Shown here piece after piece: positions 26,523 to 35,586 of a DNA stretch of 64,000 nt. The notes under the pieces are model-generated. The model was not told the DNA's origin, did not search any database, and saw nothing but the letters and a program-made list of their open reading frames with translations. Origin of the DNA: Paractinoplanes deccanensis. Lineage in GTDB: Bacteria > Actinomycetota > Actinomycetes > Mycobacteriales > Micromonosporaceae. The position numbers were made by a program, and so were the translations under genes. Position 1 is the stretch's first letter. Every line of letters starts with the position of its first letter. The DNA lies in NCBI RefSeq assembly GCF_016862115.1, contig NZ_BOMI01000064.1, positions 1-64,000 on the forward strand, given 5' to 3'.

Positions 26523-28019
26523 TCAGTGCGCCATGGCGCGGGGCGCGTCCGGGTCGACGTCGAGCGGGCCGCTGCGGAACAGCAGCGCCGACACGACCGC
26601 GCAGACCAGGAAGAACCCGCACGACCACCAGAACACCGTGTGGTAGCTCTGCAGGGACGCCTCGGCCGCCAGGGTGGCCGACGCCGCGTGCGACTTCGCG
26701 TAGTTCGTCGCGGCGGTCGCGGCGAACGAGCTGAGCAGCGCGGTGCCGATCGAGCCGCCGATCTGCTGCACCGTGTTGATCATCGCCGAGGCGACGCCCG
26801 CGTCGTGGTGCTGCACGCCGCTGGTGGCGGCGTTCTGGGTCGGCGCGAAGACCAGGCCCAGGCCGAGGCCGATGATGAGCAGGCCGGGCAGGACGCCGCC
26901 GGCGTACGTCGAGTCGAGCTCGAGGCGGGTCAGGTAGGCCATGCCGACCGCGGCGATCAGGGCGCCGGCCGGGACCAGCGGGCGCGGGCCGACCTTCGGG
27001 GTGAGGATCGAGCCGGCCGTGGTCGCCGACAGCATGATGCAGGCGAGCATCGGCAGGAACGCGAGGCCGGTCTGCACCGGGGTGAAGCCGAGCACCGTGG
27101 TCAGGTAGTAGGTGAGGAACAGGAAGATACCGAACATGCCGGCGCCGGCGATGCCGATGGCCGCGTACGAGCCGCCGCGGTTGCGGTCGAGCACCACGCG
27201 CAGCGGCAGCAGCGGCTGCGCCACCCGGCGCTCGATCAGCACGAAGGCGATCAGGAAGACCACGCCGACGATGATCGGGATCAGCGTGGCGGCGGCCGTC
27301 CAGCCGTCCGTCTCCGCCTTGCCGAGGCCGTAGACCAGGCCGACGAGGCCGACGACGACCGCTACGACGCCCGGGATGTCGATCTTCGCCTTGCCGTCGA
27401 CCGGCTCGTCCTCGAGCTTGAGCAGGGCGCCCACCACGGCGATCGCGGCGATCACCAGGTTGACGTAGAGGCACCAGCGCCACGACGCGTACTCGGTCAG
27501 GACGCCGCCGAGGAGCAGGCCGACCGCGCCGCCGGCGCCGGAGATCGCGCCGAAGATGCCGAACGCCTTGCCGCGCTCGGCGGGCTCGGTGAACGTCGTC
27601 GACAGCAGCGACAGGGCCGCCGGGGCGAGCAGCGCGCCGAAGGCACCCTGCAGCGCGCGGGCGACGATCAGCAGCTCGAGGCCGTTGGCCGCGCCGCCCA
27701 GCGCCGACGCCAGCGCGAAGCCGACAAGGCCGATGAGGAACATCCGCTTGCGGCCGAAGAAGTCGGACAGGCGGCCGCCGAGCAGCAGCAGGCTGCCGAA
27801 GGCCAGGGCGTACGCGGTGACGACCCACTGCCGGTCCGCGTCGGAGAACGCGAGGTCGGCCTGCGCGGTGGGCAGCGCGATGTTCACGATGGTGGCGTCC
27901 AGCACCACCATCAACTGGGCCATGGCGAGCACGACCAAGGCCCACCAGCGCCCGGAGCCGCGCTGCTCCGGTGGCGCGGGGGTGGGCCCCGCCAATCGGG
28001 TGTTCGTGTCGGTGGTCAT
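26523..28019 (-). CDS. DHA2-family (14-helix) MFS drug-efflux transporter
   Basis: A 498-residue proton-coupled exporter of the EmrB/QacA type. Motif D1-like LDATIVNIALPTAQADLAF follows helix 1, the helix 2-3 loop carries GGRLSDFFGRKRMFLIG, and motif C is GAISGAGGAVGLLLGG in helix 5; about 14 hydrophobic segments are visible. ATG at 28019 gives the standard N-terminus. It is divergent from the hemerythrin-like gene with a 91-bp gap and ends at a strong hairpin. No TetR or MarR gene is adjacent. Substrates are probably lipophilic drugs or own metabolites. Confidence 0.9.
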   Translation of the reverse strand: MTTDTNTRLAGPTPAPPEQRGSGRWWALVVLAMAQLMVVLDATIVNIALPTAQADLAFSDADRQWVVTAYALAFGSLLLLGGRLSDFFGRKRMFLIGLVGFALASALGGAANGLELLIVARALQGAFGALLAPAALSLLSTTFTEPAERGKAFGIFGAISGAGGAVGLLLGGVLTEYASWRWCLYVNLVIAAIAVVGALLKLEDEPVDGKAKIDIPGVVAVVVGLVGLVYGLGKAETDGWTAAATLIPIIVGVVFLIAFVLIERRVAQPLLPLRVVLDRNRGGSYAAIGIAGAGMFGIFLFLTYYLTTVLGFTPVQTGLAFLPMLACIMLSATTAGSILTPKVGPRPLVPAGALIAAVGMAYLTRLELDSTYAGGVLPGLLIIGLGLGLVFAPTQNAATSGVQHHDAGVASAMINTVQQIGGSIGTALLSSFAATAATNYAKSHAASATLAAEASLQSYHTVFWWSCGFFLVCAVVSALLFRSGPLDVDPDAPRAMAH

Positions 28020-28110
28020 GGTCGCCTTCCGTAGCGAGGGGTTCACATCCCCCTCCGCATCGGCAGGTGGCCACCCCGAGTTGAGGGTCGTCAAGTGGCG
28101 GGCAAGTGAC

Positions 28111-28764
28111 ATGATCGAGACTGCGCCGGTGAGGACCGAGCCGCATACCCAGGAGCTCGTGGTCATCCACCGGGTGTTCCGGCGGGAGGCCGCGCTGCTG
28201 TCACGCTTCGTGACCGGATGCCGGCCCGGCGACACCGCGCGGGCCGCCCAGGTCGCCGGCGCGGTGCGCGGCTACACCGGCGGGCTGCTCTGCCACCACC
28301 GGGTCGAGGACGAGCTGGTCTGGCCGCTGCTGCGCGAGCGGGCCCGGCTCTACGACGAGCTCGTGCAGCGCATGGAGGACCAGCACGGCCGGCTGGAGAA
28401 GAGCCTGCTCACGATCGGCGACCTGCTCCCCCGCTGGGAGCTGGCGGCGGCCGGGCACGTGCGCGACGAGCTGGCCGAGCATCTGACGGAGCACCGGGCG
28501 CTGCTCGTCGAGCACCTGGACGACGAGGAGGAGCTGATCCTTCCGCTGGTCGCCGAGCACCTGAGCGCCGCCGAGTGGGACGGGGTCGGCCGGCGGGCGC
28601 TGGGCACCACCACGCTCGGCGCGATCCTGGAGGAGGCCGGGCCGGACGAGCGCCGCCACTTCCTGGCCAAGGTGCCGCCGGCCGACCGGCTCGGCTGGTG
28701 GCTGATCGGCCGCCGGCAGTACCAGCGGCAGGTGTCCCGGCTGCGGGAGCCGCAGCCCTGGTGA
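28111..28764 (+). CDS. Hemerythrin HHE-domain protein
   Basis: A 217-residue helical protein. The HHE metal-ligand pattern is visible: HRVFRREAALL, HHRVEDELVWP, HGRLEK, and HRALLVEHLDDEEELILPL, providing His/Glu ligands for a di-iron site that binds O2, NO or peroxide. The C-terminal ~70 residues (GTTTLGAILEEAGPDERRHFLAKVP) are helical without a known motif. It faces away from the exporter gene and is followed after 81 bases by the AfsR-like regulator. A role in oxygen or nitrosative stress is family-based inference. Confidence 0.8.
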   Translation: MIETAPVRTEPHTQELVVIHRVFRREAALLSRFVTGCRPGDTARAAQVAGAVRGYTGGLLCHHRVEDELVWPLLRERARLYDELVQRMEDQHGRLEKSLLTIGDLLPRWELAAAGHVRDELAEHLTEHRALLVEHLDDEEELILPLVAEHLSAAEWDGVGRRALGTTTLGAILEEAGPDERRHFLAKVPPADRLGWWLIGRRQYQRQVSRLREPQPW

Positions 28765-28845
28765 CCCGGCGGGACCGGCCGCCCAGTCGCCTTCCCGACC
28801 GTCTCGGCAGTTCACCACGCGTGACCGAGCACATAGGATCGCCGG

Positions 28846-31233
28846 ATGATCGAGGTCCGGGTGCTCGGTCCGGTGACGATCCTGCTGGACGGCGAGCCGG
28901 TCACCGTCCGCGGCAACCAGGCGCTCGCCGTCCTGGCGATGCTGGCCGCCGCCCACGGCCGTCCGGTCGCCGCCGACCGGCTCATCGACCGGCTGTGGGG
29001 TGCCGCGCCGCCCGCCGGGGCCGCGGCGGTGCTCCAGTCCCACGTGTCCCGGCTGCGCCGCTCGCTCGAGCCGCACCGGCCGCCGCGCGGGGCCGCCGAG
29101 CTGCTGGTGAGCGAGGCCCCCGGCTACGCGCTGCGGCTGCCCGCCGGCGCGCTCGACGCCGGCCGCTTCGAGCAGGGCGTGCGGGCCGCCGACGGGCTCC
29201 CGCCGGCCGGGGCGCTCGACCGGCTGCGGGCCGCGCTGGAGCTGTGGCGCGGCCGCCCGTACGAGCAGTTCGCCGACCACGAGTGGGCCGCGGCCGAGGT
29301 CGCCCGCCTCACCGAGCTGCACCACACGGCCCGCGAGCGCGTGGTGGCCGCGCTGCTGCGGCTCGACCGCGCCGACGAGGCGATCCCGGCGGCGCGGGCG
29401 CTGACCGCCGACGACCCGCTGCGCGGCGAGCCGTGGCGGCTGCTCGCGCTCGCGCTGTGGGCGGCCAGCCGCTCCGGCGACGCGCTGGCCGCGCTCGGCG
29501 AGCACCGCCGGGTCGTCGCCGACGAGCTGGGCCTCGACCCCGATCCGGCGCTGGCGGCGCTCGAGCAGGCCATCCGCGAGCAGCGCGCCGAGGTGCTGGA
29601 GGCCGCCGTGCGGCCCGCACCGAGCCCGATCCGCCCGGCGCAGCTGCCCCGCGCCGCGCCGGTCTTCGCCGGGCGGGCAAGCGAGCTGCGCCGCCTCGAC
29701 CGGCACACGCCCGCGCTGGTCGTCATCAGCGGCACGGGCGGCGTCGGCAAGACCACCCTGGCGCTGCGCTGGGCGCACCGGGCGGCCGAGCGCTACCCCG
29801 ACGGGCAGCTCCACGTCGACCTGCGGGGCTTCGGGCCGGAGGACGCGGCCGCCGATCCGGGTGACGTGCTCGCGGCGTTCCTCGGCGCGCTCGGCGTGCC
29901 GGATCAGCGGATCCCGCCGTCGACGCCGGAGCGGACCGCGCTGTTCCGCAGCGTGCTGGCCGCGCGGCGGATGCTGGTGGTGCTCGACAACGCCCGCGAC
30001 TCCGACCAGGTGCGGCCGCTGCTGCCCGGCAACCCCGGCTGCGCGGTCGTGGTGACCAGCCGCAGCCACCTCATCGACCTGGTGGTCACCGACGGCGCCC
30101 ATCCGCTGCGGCTGGACGCCTTCCGGCCGGCGGAGTCCGTGGCCTACCTGCGGCGTCGGCTCGGCGACGAGGTGGTCGACGCGGACCCGCGGGCGCGCGA
30201 CGCGATCGTGGAGCGCTGCGGCGGCCTGCCGCTGGCGCTCGCGCTGGTCTGCGCGCGGGGCGCGTTCCCGCTCGCCGAGATCGACGCGGAGCTGGCGTAC
30301 GCCGACGGGCTCGACGGCTTCGCGGTGGCCGGCGTGAAGCACGATCTGCGGGCGGTCTTCTCGTGGTCGTACCGCCGGCTGGAGCCGTTGGCGGCGCGCA
30401 TGTTCCGGCTGATCGCGCTGCACCCGGGCCCCGACCTGAGCATCGCGGCGGCGGCCGCCCTGGCGGGCACCGAGGTGGCCGTCGCCCGCGCGCTGCTGCG
30501 CCGGCTCGCCGACGACCACCTGCTCGCCGAGCACCGGCCGGGGCGCTTCGTGCTGCACGACCTCGTGCGGGCGTACGCGAGGGAGACGGCGGGACGGGTC
30601 GACCCGGCGGAGGACCGGGCCGCCGCGGTGACCAGGCTCCTCGACTTCGCCCTGCACTCCGCGGGGAACGCGGCGCGGGCGCAGCACCCGTTCCGGCGGC
30701 CGGTGATGGTCGGCGACGCGCCACCCGGCGTCGGCCCGGTGCGCTTCGCGGACGCGGCGGCGGCGATCGGCTGGCTCGACCTGGAGTACGACAACATCAC
30801 GGCGCTGCTGGAGCTGTGCCGCGCCGAGCGTCCCGGTCACCTGCCGGGCTTCGTGTGGGCGCTGGCGCCGTACCAGCAGGACGTCCGCTTCCACCTGGCC
30901 GATTCGCTGGCGCTGGCGACCGACGCGCTGGCGGCCACGGACGACCGCCGCTGGACGAGCTACCTGCACCACGTGGTCGGGCGGGGGCTGCTGCGGCTCA
31001 ACCGGCTCGCCTGGGACCACGCCTACCGGCCGGGCGGGCTCGACGAGGCGCGGCGGCTCTTCGAGGAGCACATCGAGATCAACAAGAGATGGCACAACGC
31101 GTACGGCGCGGCGGGCGGCTGGATGGAGCTGGCCCGCTTCCACCAGCGCGCGGGTGACCGTACGGCCGCGGCCCGGGCCCGGGAGCAAGCCCTCCGCGTC
31201 CTCGGCACGGCGCGCTCCGACCGGCCTAGCTGA
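28846..31233 (+). CDS. AfsR/SARP-family transcriptional activator with NB-ARC ATPase
   Basis: A 795-residue regulator. An OmpR-like winged helix occupies about 1-92 (IEVRVLGPVTILLDG, VLQSHVSRLRRSLEP), the bacterial transcriptional-activation domain about 95-245, and an NB-ARC/AP-ATPase module from about 280, with Walker A GTGGVGKTTLALRW (about 293-306), Walker B MLVVLDNARD and GLPLAL. The TPR end is short, so it is smaller than AfsR (about 990). Such proteins switch on antibiotic clusters. No biosynthetic cluster is immediately adjacent; the lyase cluster 18 kb upstream or a distant locus may be its target. Its 3' end overlaps the convergent ROK gene by 8 bases. Confidence 0.9.
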   Translation: MIEVRVLGPVTILLDGEPVTVRGNQALAVLAMLAAAHGRPVAADRLIDRLWGAAPPAGAAAVLQSHVSRLRRSLEPHRPPRGAAELLVSEAPGYALRLPAGALDAGRFEQGVRAADGLPPAGALDRLRAALELWRGRPYEQFADHEWAAAEVARLTELHHTARERVVAALLRLDRADEAIPAARALTADDPLRGEPWRLLALALWAASRSGDALAALGEHRRVVADELGLDPDPALAALEQAIREQRAEVLEAAVRPAPSPIRPAQLPRAAPVFAGRASELRRLDRHTPALVVISGTGGVGKTTLALRWAHRAAERYPDGQLHVDLRGFGPEDAAADPGDVLAAFLGALGVPDQRIPPSTPERTALFRSVLAARRMLVVLDNARDSDQVRPLLPGNPGCAVVVTSRSHLIDLVVTDGAHPLRLDAFRPAESVAYLRRRLGDEVVDADPRARDAIVERCGGLPLALALVCARGAFPLAEIDAELAYADGLDGFAVAGVKHDLRAVFSWSYRRLEPLAARMFRLIALHPGPDLSIAAAAALAGTEVAVARALLRRLADDHLLAEHRPGRFVLHDLVRAYARETAGRVDPAEDRAAAVTRLLDFALHSAGNAARAQHPFRRPVMVGDAPPGVGPVRFADAAAAIGWLDLEYDNITALLELCRAERPGHLPGFVWALAPYQQDVRFHLADSLALATDALAATDDRRWTSYLHHVVGRGLLRLNRLAWDHAYRPGGLDEARRLFEEHIEINKRWHNAYGAAGGWMELARFHQRAGDRTAAARAREQALRVLGTARSDRPS

Positions 31234-33949
31234 CCACCGGGTGCGGCAGCAGCGACTCGATGGCGCCCAGCACCTCGGCGTCGGCGCGCAGGGCGGTGCT
31301 CACCACGCTGAGACCGGCCGTCACCGCCGGGGTGCAGTGGCGCATCAGCGACTCCCGGATGCCCTCCTCGACGTGCGGGCCCGCCTCGCCGTACTTGCCG
31401 CCGACCACCACCACGGCCGGGTTGAGCATGTTGGTGAGCGGGGCGATGGAGCGCCCGATCAGCCGGCCGGCGTCGAGCAGGGCCCGCTGGGCCGGCCGGT
31501 GACCGCCGGCGGCCAGCTTCATCAGCCGCTGCTGGGGATCCTCGGACTCGCGGATGAACGGCGCCGCGTCGAGCACCGCGCCGAACGACGCCGGTGACAG
31601 GAACGTCGACAGGCATCCGCGGCTGCCGCAGACGCAGAGCGGGCCGACCTCGCGCACGTTGAGGTGGCCGACCTCACCGGCGTAGCCGAGCGCGCCCCGG
31701 TACATGCGGCCGCCGGCCACGATCCCGGCGCCGGTGTACTGGTCGGCGCGCAGGTAGAGAACGTCCAGGGCGCCCTGGGCGGCACCGCGCCGCACCTCGG
31801 CGAGGGCGGCCAGGTCGGCGTTGTTCTCCACCCGGCACGGCACGCCCAGCACCTCGGTGATCACCTCGGCCGGCGCGAACCCCGAGAACATCGGCAGGAT
31901 CCCCGGCGTCCCGAACCGCCCGGTGACCGGATCGACCGGCGCGGGCACGCTCAGCGCCACCTCACGCAGGTCGCCGGGCGCGTGACCGTTGCCGGCGAGC
32001 AGGGACGCGATCAGCTCCCCGGCGAGCCGCACGGGCGCCTCACCGCTCACCGTCATCGGCACCGGATGGGCCGCCTGATGCAGCACCCGCCCCGCCCCGT
32101 CGGCCACGATCACCCTGATCCCGTACGCGGAGATCGCCGCCGCCGCGAGCAGCTCGGCCGGCGTGACCAGCCGGAAGCCGGGCGACGGCCGTCCCGGCCG
32201 CCCCTGCTCGACCGGCGCGTCGCAGGCTTCCACCATCCCTTCCCGGCACATCTCGTCCAGCAGCTCCACCACGGCCGCCCGGGGCAGCTTCGTCAGCCGC
32301 ACCACGTCGCTGCGCGCGAGCGCCCCATGCGTCCGCAGCAACTCCGCGATCCGCTCCCGCCGCGCCACCCGCTCCCGCCGCCGCGGCGAGCCGCCCCGCT
32401 CCTCCCCCACCTCGACCGCCCCCGCCCGCTGCACGGCCCCGGCGCTCGCACCACCCAGCACCCCCGCATCCCACCCAGCGCCACCAGGCCCCGCAGCGGG
32501 CTCTCCCGCGACGCGCTCTGCGGTTACGCCCTCGCCCGCACCGTCCTGGCGTGCGACGCCACGCCCCGGGCCCGCCCTCCCACTGCCGGACATTTCCGTT
32601 TTTTCGGTTTCATGTGAAACAACCGGCTGAGCGGCGAACGGACGGTGAGACGCGGCGGCCGGCGGCGTGGTCGGCGTCGGCGCGGCGGGCGGCAGCGCAC
32701 CGGCCCCCGGCCTGGCGGACGACGGCGCGGCGGCGGCAGCGCCCGAGGCCGACACCCCCACCCCGCTCGGGTGTGCGGCCATCAGACGGCTCAGCGGCGC
32801 GGCCCCCGGCAAGCGGCTCAGCGCCGCCGCCACCGCGCCCAGGAGCGCCGACCGGCCGGCCAGCGTCCCCGCGTGGATCGCGGTGCGTTCGGCGACGGCC
32901 GGCTGCGCGTACCGCAGGAGGGACTCTCGCACGCCCGCCACGATCGGGCCGCCCTCGGTGATCAGGGGGCCGTCCACGACGACCAGGGCCGGGTTGATCG
33001 TGTTGGCCAGGTCGGCCACGACCCGGCCGATCATGCGGCCCGCGTCGGCCAGCACGCGCTGGGCGATCGCCTCGTGTTCGGCCAGTTCGAGGGCGCGCTC
33101 CGCGCTCACCGGCTCGCCGTAGCCGGCCGACAGCGCGCCCAGCAGCTCGCGCGGCGCCGCGATCGTCTCGAGACAGCCCCGGTTGCCGCAGCGGCACAGG
33201 GCGCCCGTCTCGTCGACCTGCACGTGCCCGATCTCGCCGGCCACGCCGTTCGCGCCCCGGTGCAGCTCGCCGTCGAGCAGCAGGCCGCAGCCGATGCCCG
33301 AGGCGATCCGCAGGTAGCAGACGTCGCGGTAGCCGCGCGCGACCCCGTGGGTGACCTCGCCGAGCAGGCTCAGGTTGGCGTCGTTCACCACCGTCACGCC
33401 GTGCCCGAGCCGGCGCCTCAGCTCGGCGCCCGCCGCGAACCCGGCCCACCCGGGCAGCACGCTGCTCGTGTGCACCACGCCGTCCGCGACCGGCGCGGGC
33501 AGGCCGATCACCGTGTGCCAGACGCGCCGGCCCGCCGGCACGCACTCGGTGATCAGCGCGGCGAACTCGTCCAGGATCTCGGCGGGCGTGACCCCGTGCA
33601 GCGGGCGGCTCCGCTCCACCTCGATCTCGCCCGTGAGACCGGAAACGGCCACCCGCGCCGCCGCCCGGCCCGTCTCGGCAACGCCCGCGGAGTCGAGGAC
33701 CGCCCCCACCACGTAGCCGGCCTCCGGCCCCAACGACAGCAGCCGCGCCGGCCGGCCCTGATGCCCGGCGGCAACCGGATCGGACTCGGCCAGCGACCCA
33801 TTGGCGAGAAGCTTGGTGAGCAGCCCGTTCACCGTCTCGCGGGCCATGCCCGTGCGGCGGGTCAGGTCGGTGCGGCTGATCGGGCCGGCATCGCGGACGG
33901 TGGCGAGCACCAGGTCGCGCCCGGTGATCCCCGCGGGGCGGGTCGTCAT
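31226..33949 (-). CDS. Tandem-fused double ROK-family repressor
   Basis: A 907-residue protein made of two complete ROK regulators. First unit: winged helix about 5-60 (GPISRTDLTRRTGMARETVNGLL) and ROK domain about 75-390 with zinc motif CRCGNRGCLE, GEIGH and NDANLS. A Gly/Ala/Pro-rich linker of about 135 residues follows. Second unit: winged helix about 525-580 (GALARSDVVRLTKLPRAAVVELL) and ROK domain about 595-900 with CVCGSRGCLS, GEVGH and NNADLA. ROK repressors bind sugars and are normally 380-400 residues. ATG at 33949 is chosen; the frame is open to 34012 but those codons cross the proposed operator. It is divergent from a sugar transporter and GH3 gene, the likely targets. The linker DNA contains an AT-rich palindromic island, suggesting an ancient intergenic region. 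Confidence 0.85.
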   Translation of the reverse strand: MTTRPAGITGRDLVLATVRDAGPISRTDLTRRTGMARETVNGLLTKLLANGSLAESDPVAAGHQGRPARLLSLGPEAGYVVGAVLDSAGVAETGRAAARVAVSGLTGEIEVERSRPLHGVTPAEILDEFAALITECVPAGRRVWHTVIGLPAPVADGVVHTSSVLPGWAGFAAGAELRRRLGHGVTVVNDANLSLLGEVTHGVARGYRDVCYLRIASGIGCGLLLDGELHRGANGVAGEIGHVQVDETGALCRCGNRGCLETIAAPRELLGALSAGYGEPVSAERALELAEHEAIAQRVLADAGRMIGRVVADLANTINPALVVVDGPLITEGGPIVAGVRESLLRYAQPAVAERTAIHAGTLAGRSALLGAVAAALSRLPGAAPLSRLMAAHPSGVGVSASGAAAAAPSSARPGAGALPPAAPTPTTPPAAASHRPFAAQPVVSHETEKTEMSGSGRAGPGRGVARQDGAGEGVTAERVAGEPAAGPGGAGWDAGVLGGASAGAVQRAGAVEVGEERGGSPRRRERVARRERIAELLRTHGALARSDVVRLTKLPRAAVVELLDEMCREGMVEACDAPVEQGRPGRPSPGFRLVTPAELLAAAAISAYGIRVIVADGAGRVLHQAAHPVPMTVSGEAPVRLAGELIASLLAGNGHAPGDLREVALSVPAPVDPVTGRFGTPGILPMFSGFAPAEVITEVLGVPCRVENNADLAALAEVRRGAAQGALDVLYLRADQYTGAGIVAGGRMYRGALGYAGEVGHLNVREVGPLCVCGSRGCLSTFLSPASFGAVLDAAPFIRESEDPQQRLMKLAAGGHRPAQRALLDAGRLIGRSIAPLTNMLNPAVVVVGGKYGEAGPHVEEGIRESLMRHCTPAVTAGLSVVSTALRADAEVLGAIESLLPHPVVS
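32607..32620. promoter_or_regulatory. parS-like palindrome inside the ROK linker
   Basis: GTTTCATGTGAAAC differs at one central base from the 14-bp parS core GTTTCACGTGAAAC bound by ParB. It lies in a short AT-rich island (about 32592-32624) within an otherwise extremely GC-rich linker-coding region, so it does not look like ordinary codon use here. Confidence 0.5.
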
Positions 33950-33982
33950 CGGCGAAGCGTACCCCCGGGTTTTGATGGTTTT

Positions 33983-33996
33983 CTCGGTTAACCCGG
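33983..33996. promoter_or_regulatory. Candidate ROK operator 1 (CTCGGTTAACCCGG)
   Basis: Contains the 8-bp palindrome GGTTAACC and lies 34 bases upstream of the ROK start. The TTTTCTCGGTT context resembles TTTTTTCGGTT in the AT-rich island inside the gene (about 32600-32610), and the TAACCG core recurs at 34043 and 34102. Confidence 0.35.
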
Positions 33997-34042
33997 CAGT
34001 GACCCACGACACCTGCCGCCCACATCGCCCATCACCTCAGAA

Positions 34043-34052
34043 ATAACCGAGG
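34043..34052. promoter_or_regulatory. Candidate ROK operator 2 (ATAACCGAGG)
   Basis: A half-site-like match to the reverse complement of CTCGGTTA found at 33983, about 60 bases away in the same divergent intergenic region. Weak on its own; reported because three related motifs occur at about 60-bp steps. Confidence 0.25.
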
Positions 34053-34101
34053 AAGAAGACGAATCAGAGCCTCCGAACGGCCGATCACCCTCTGGATTGG
34101 T

Positions 34102-34113
34102 GTTAACCGGCTC
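34102..34113. promoter_or_regulatory. Candidate ROK operator 3 (GTTAACCGGCTC)
   Basis: Contains palindromic GTTAAC and the TAACCG core shared with the two other sites; it lies about 85 bases before the sugar transporter gene, where a repressor could cover the promoter. Confidence 0.3.
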
Positions 34114-34197
34114 ATTACCTTCGAGAGATCAGGTGGTAACGAGCCGGGCCCGGCAAGGTACCTGTCCCCCGTTCCTTGCGTACCCAAGGAGGTTGCG

Positions 34198-35565
34198 ATG
34201 ACCGACATCGATCCTCGCCTTGCGAAGTTGCCACCGGCCGCCGGACTTCAGACCGCCGACCCGTCGCTGAACGACCAGATGATCGACCCCGTCAACCCGA
34301 TCAGCGGTGTTCCCCTGAAGGTCACACCCCTGAAGATCACTCCCCCGGACGCCCCGAAGCGGCTGATCGTCTCGATGGCCCTCGCGCAGTTCGGCGCCTA
34401 CCTGACGATCATGACTCCGGTCGTGGTCACCCTCTCCATCCGCGTGGCGCAGATCGCCCCGGACGACAAGGCCTCCGCGCTGAGCGCCGTCCTCTCGGTG
34501 GGCGCGCTGCTCGCGCTCATCGGCAACCCCTTCTTCGGCGCGATGTCCGACCGCACCCGGTCGCGCTTCGGCCGCCGCCGCCCGTGGCTGATCGGCGGCA
34601 TGATCGCCGGCCTGATCGGTCTCACGATCGTCGCGACCGGCAGCACGATCCCGGTCCTCACCTTCGGCTGGGCGGTCACCCAGCTCGGCGTCAACGCCAC
34701 CCTCGCCACCCTGACCGCGCTGCTGCCCGACCAGGTGCCCGCCCATCAGCGCGGCCGCGTCGGCGGCATCCTCGGCCTGATGACCTCGATCGCGATCCTG
34801 GCCGGCACCGCCCTGGCGGCCGTGCTGTCCGGGCACACCTTCTCGATGTTCATGGTGCCCGCGATCGCCGGCACCCTCACGGTGCTGCTGCTCGTCTCGA
34901 TCCTCAAGGACCGCCCCGCCGTCGCCGGGCAGCACGAGAAGTACGACTTCCGCGAGTTCCTGCGCACCTTCTACGTCAACCCGCGCCGGCATCCCGACTT
35001 CTCCTGGAACCTGCTCAGCCGCTTCCTCATCTGGATGGGCCTGGCCAGCGTCACGACGTACCAGAGCTACCTGCTGATCGACCGCTTCGGCTACACCACC
35101 GACAACGTCGCGACCGCGGTGCTCATCGCCACCCTGATCACCACGGCCGGCATGGTCGCGGGCTCGACGATCGGCGGCTGGCTCTCCGACCGCAGCGGCA
35201 ACCGCAAGCCGTACGTCCTCGCGGCCGGCCTGGTCATCGCCGTCTCCCTGCTGGTCATCGCGGTCAGCCACAACTTCGGCCTGTTCCTCGTCGCCGCGCT
35301 GATCTTCGGCGTCGGCGAGGGCCTCTACCTCGCCGTCGACCTGGCCCTCGCCACCGAGGTGCTGCCCAACCCGGACGACGCCGCCAAGGACATGGGCGTG
35401 CTGAACATCGCGAACGCCCTCCCGCAGTCGCTCGTGCCGATCCTGGCCGCCCCGATCCTCGCGATCGGCTCCGGCGGCGAGAACTACGGCGCGCTCTTCC
35501 TCGCCGGCGCGATCGTGGCCATCGTCGGCTCCCTGCTGGTCCGCATGGTCCGCGGCGCCCGCTGA
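34198..35565 (+). CDS. MFS sugar transporter (SLC45/GPH-like)
   Basis: A 455-residue permease with about 12 membrane helices after an unusual ~60-residue hydrophilic N-terminus. The loop SDRTRSRFGRRRPWLIGG between helices 2 and 3 is characteristic of disaccharide/glucoside-proton symporters. The start is fixed by a perfect Shine-Dalgarno AAGGAGG at 34186-34192, five bases from the ATG, a rare strong site in this window. It is followed after 21 bases by the GH3 glycosidase, so uptake of an intact glucoside and intracellular hydrolysis form one module under the ROK regulator. Confidence 0.87.
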   Translation: MTDIDPRLAKLPPAAGLQTADPSLNDQMIDPVNPISGVPLKVTPLKITPPDAPKRLIVSMALAQFGAYLTIMTPVVVTLSIRVAQIAPDDKASALSAVLSVGALLALIGNPFFGAMSDRTRSRFGRRRPWLIGGMIAGLIGLTIVATGSTIPVLTFGWAVTQLGVNATLATLTALLPDQVPAHQRGRVGGILGLMTSIAILAGTALAAVLSGHTFSMFMVPAIAGTLTVLLLVSILKDRPAVAGQHEKYDFREFLRTFYVNPRRHPDFSWNLLSRFLIWMGLASVTTYQSYLLIDRFGYTTDNVATAVLIATLITTAGMVAGSTIGGWLSDRSGNRKPYVLAAGLVIAVSLLVIAVSHNFGLFLVAALIFGVGEGLYLAVDLALATEVLPNPDDAAKDMGVLNIANALPQSLVPILAAPILAIGSGGENYGALFLAGAIVAIVGSLLVRMVRGAR

Positions 35566-35586
35566 CCCATCCTCACGGAGGCTCCC

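Noticed and set aside
28201..31188. 995-codon open frame antisense to the AfsR-like gene
   Set aside because: No recognisable domain and low-complexity Arg/Gln/Val-rich content; a shadow of the real gene.
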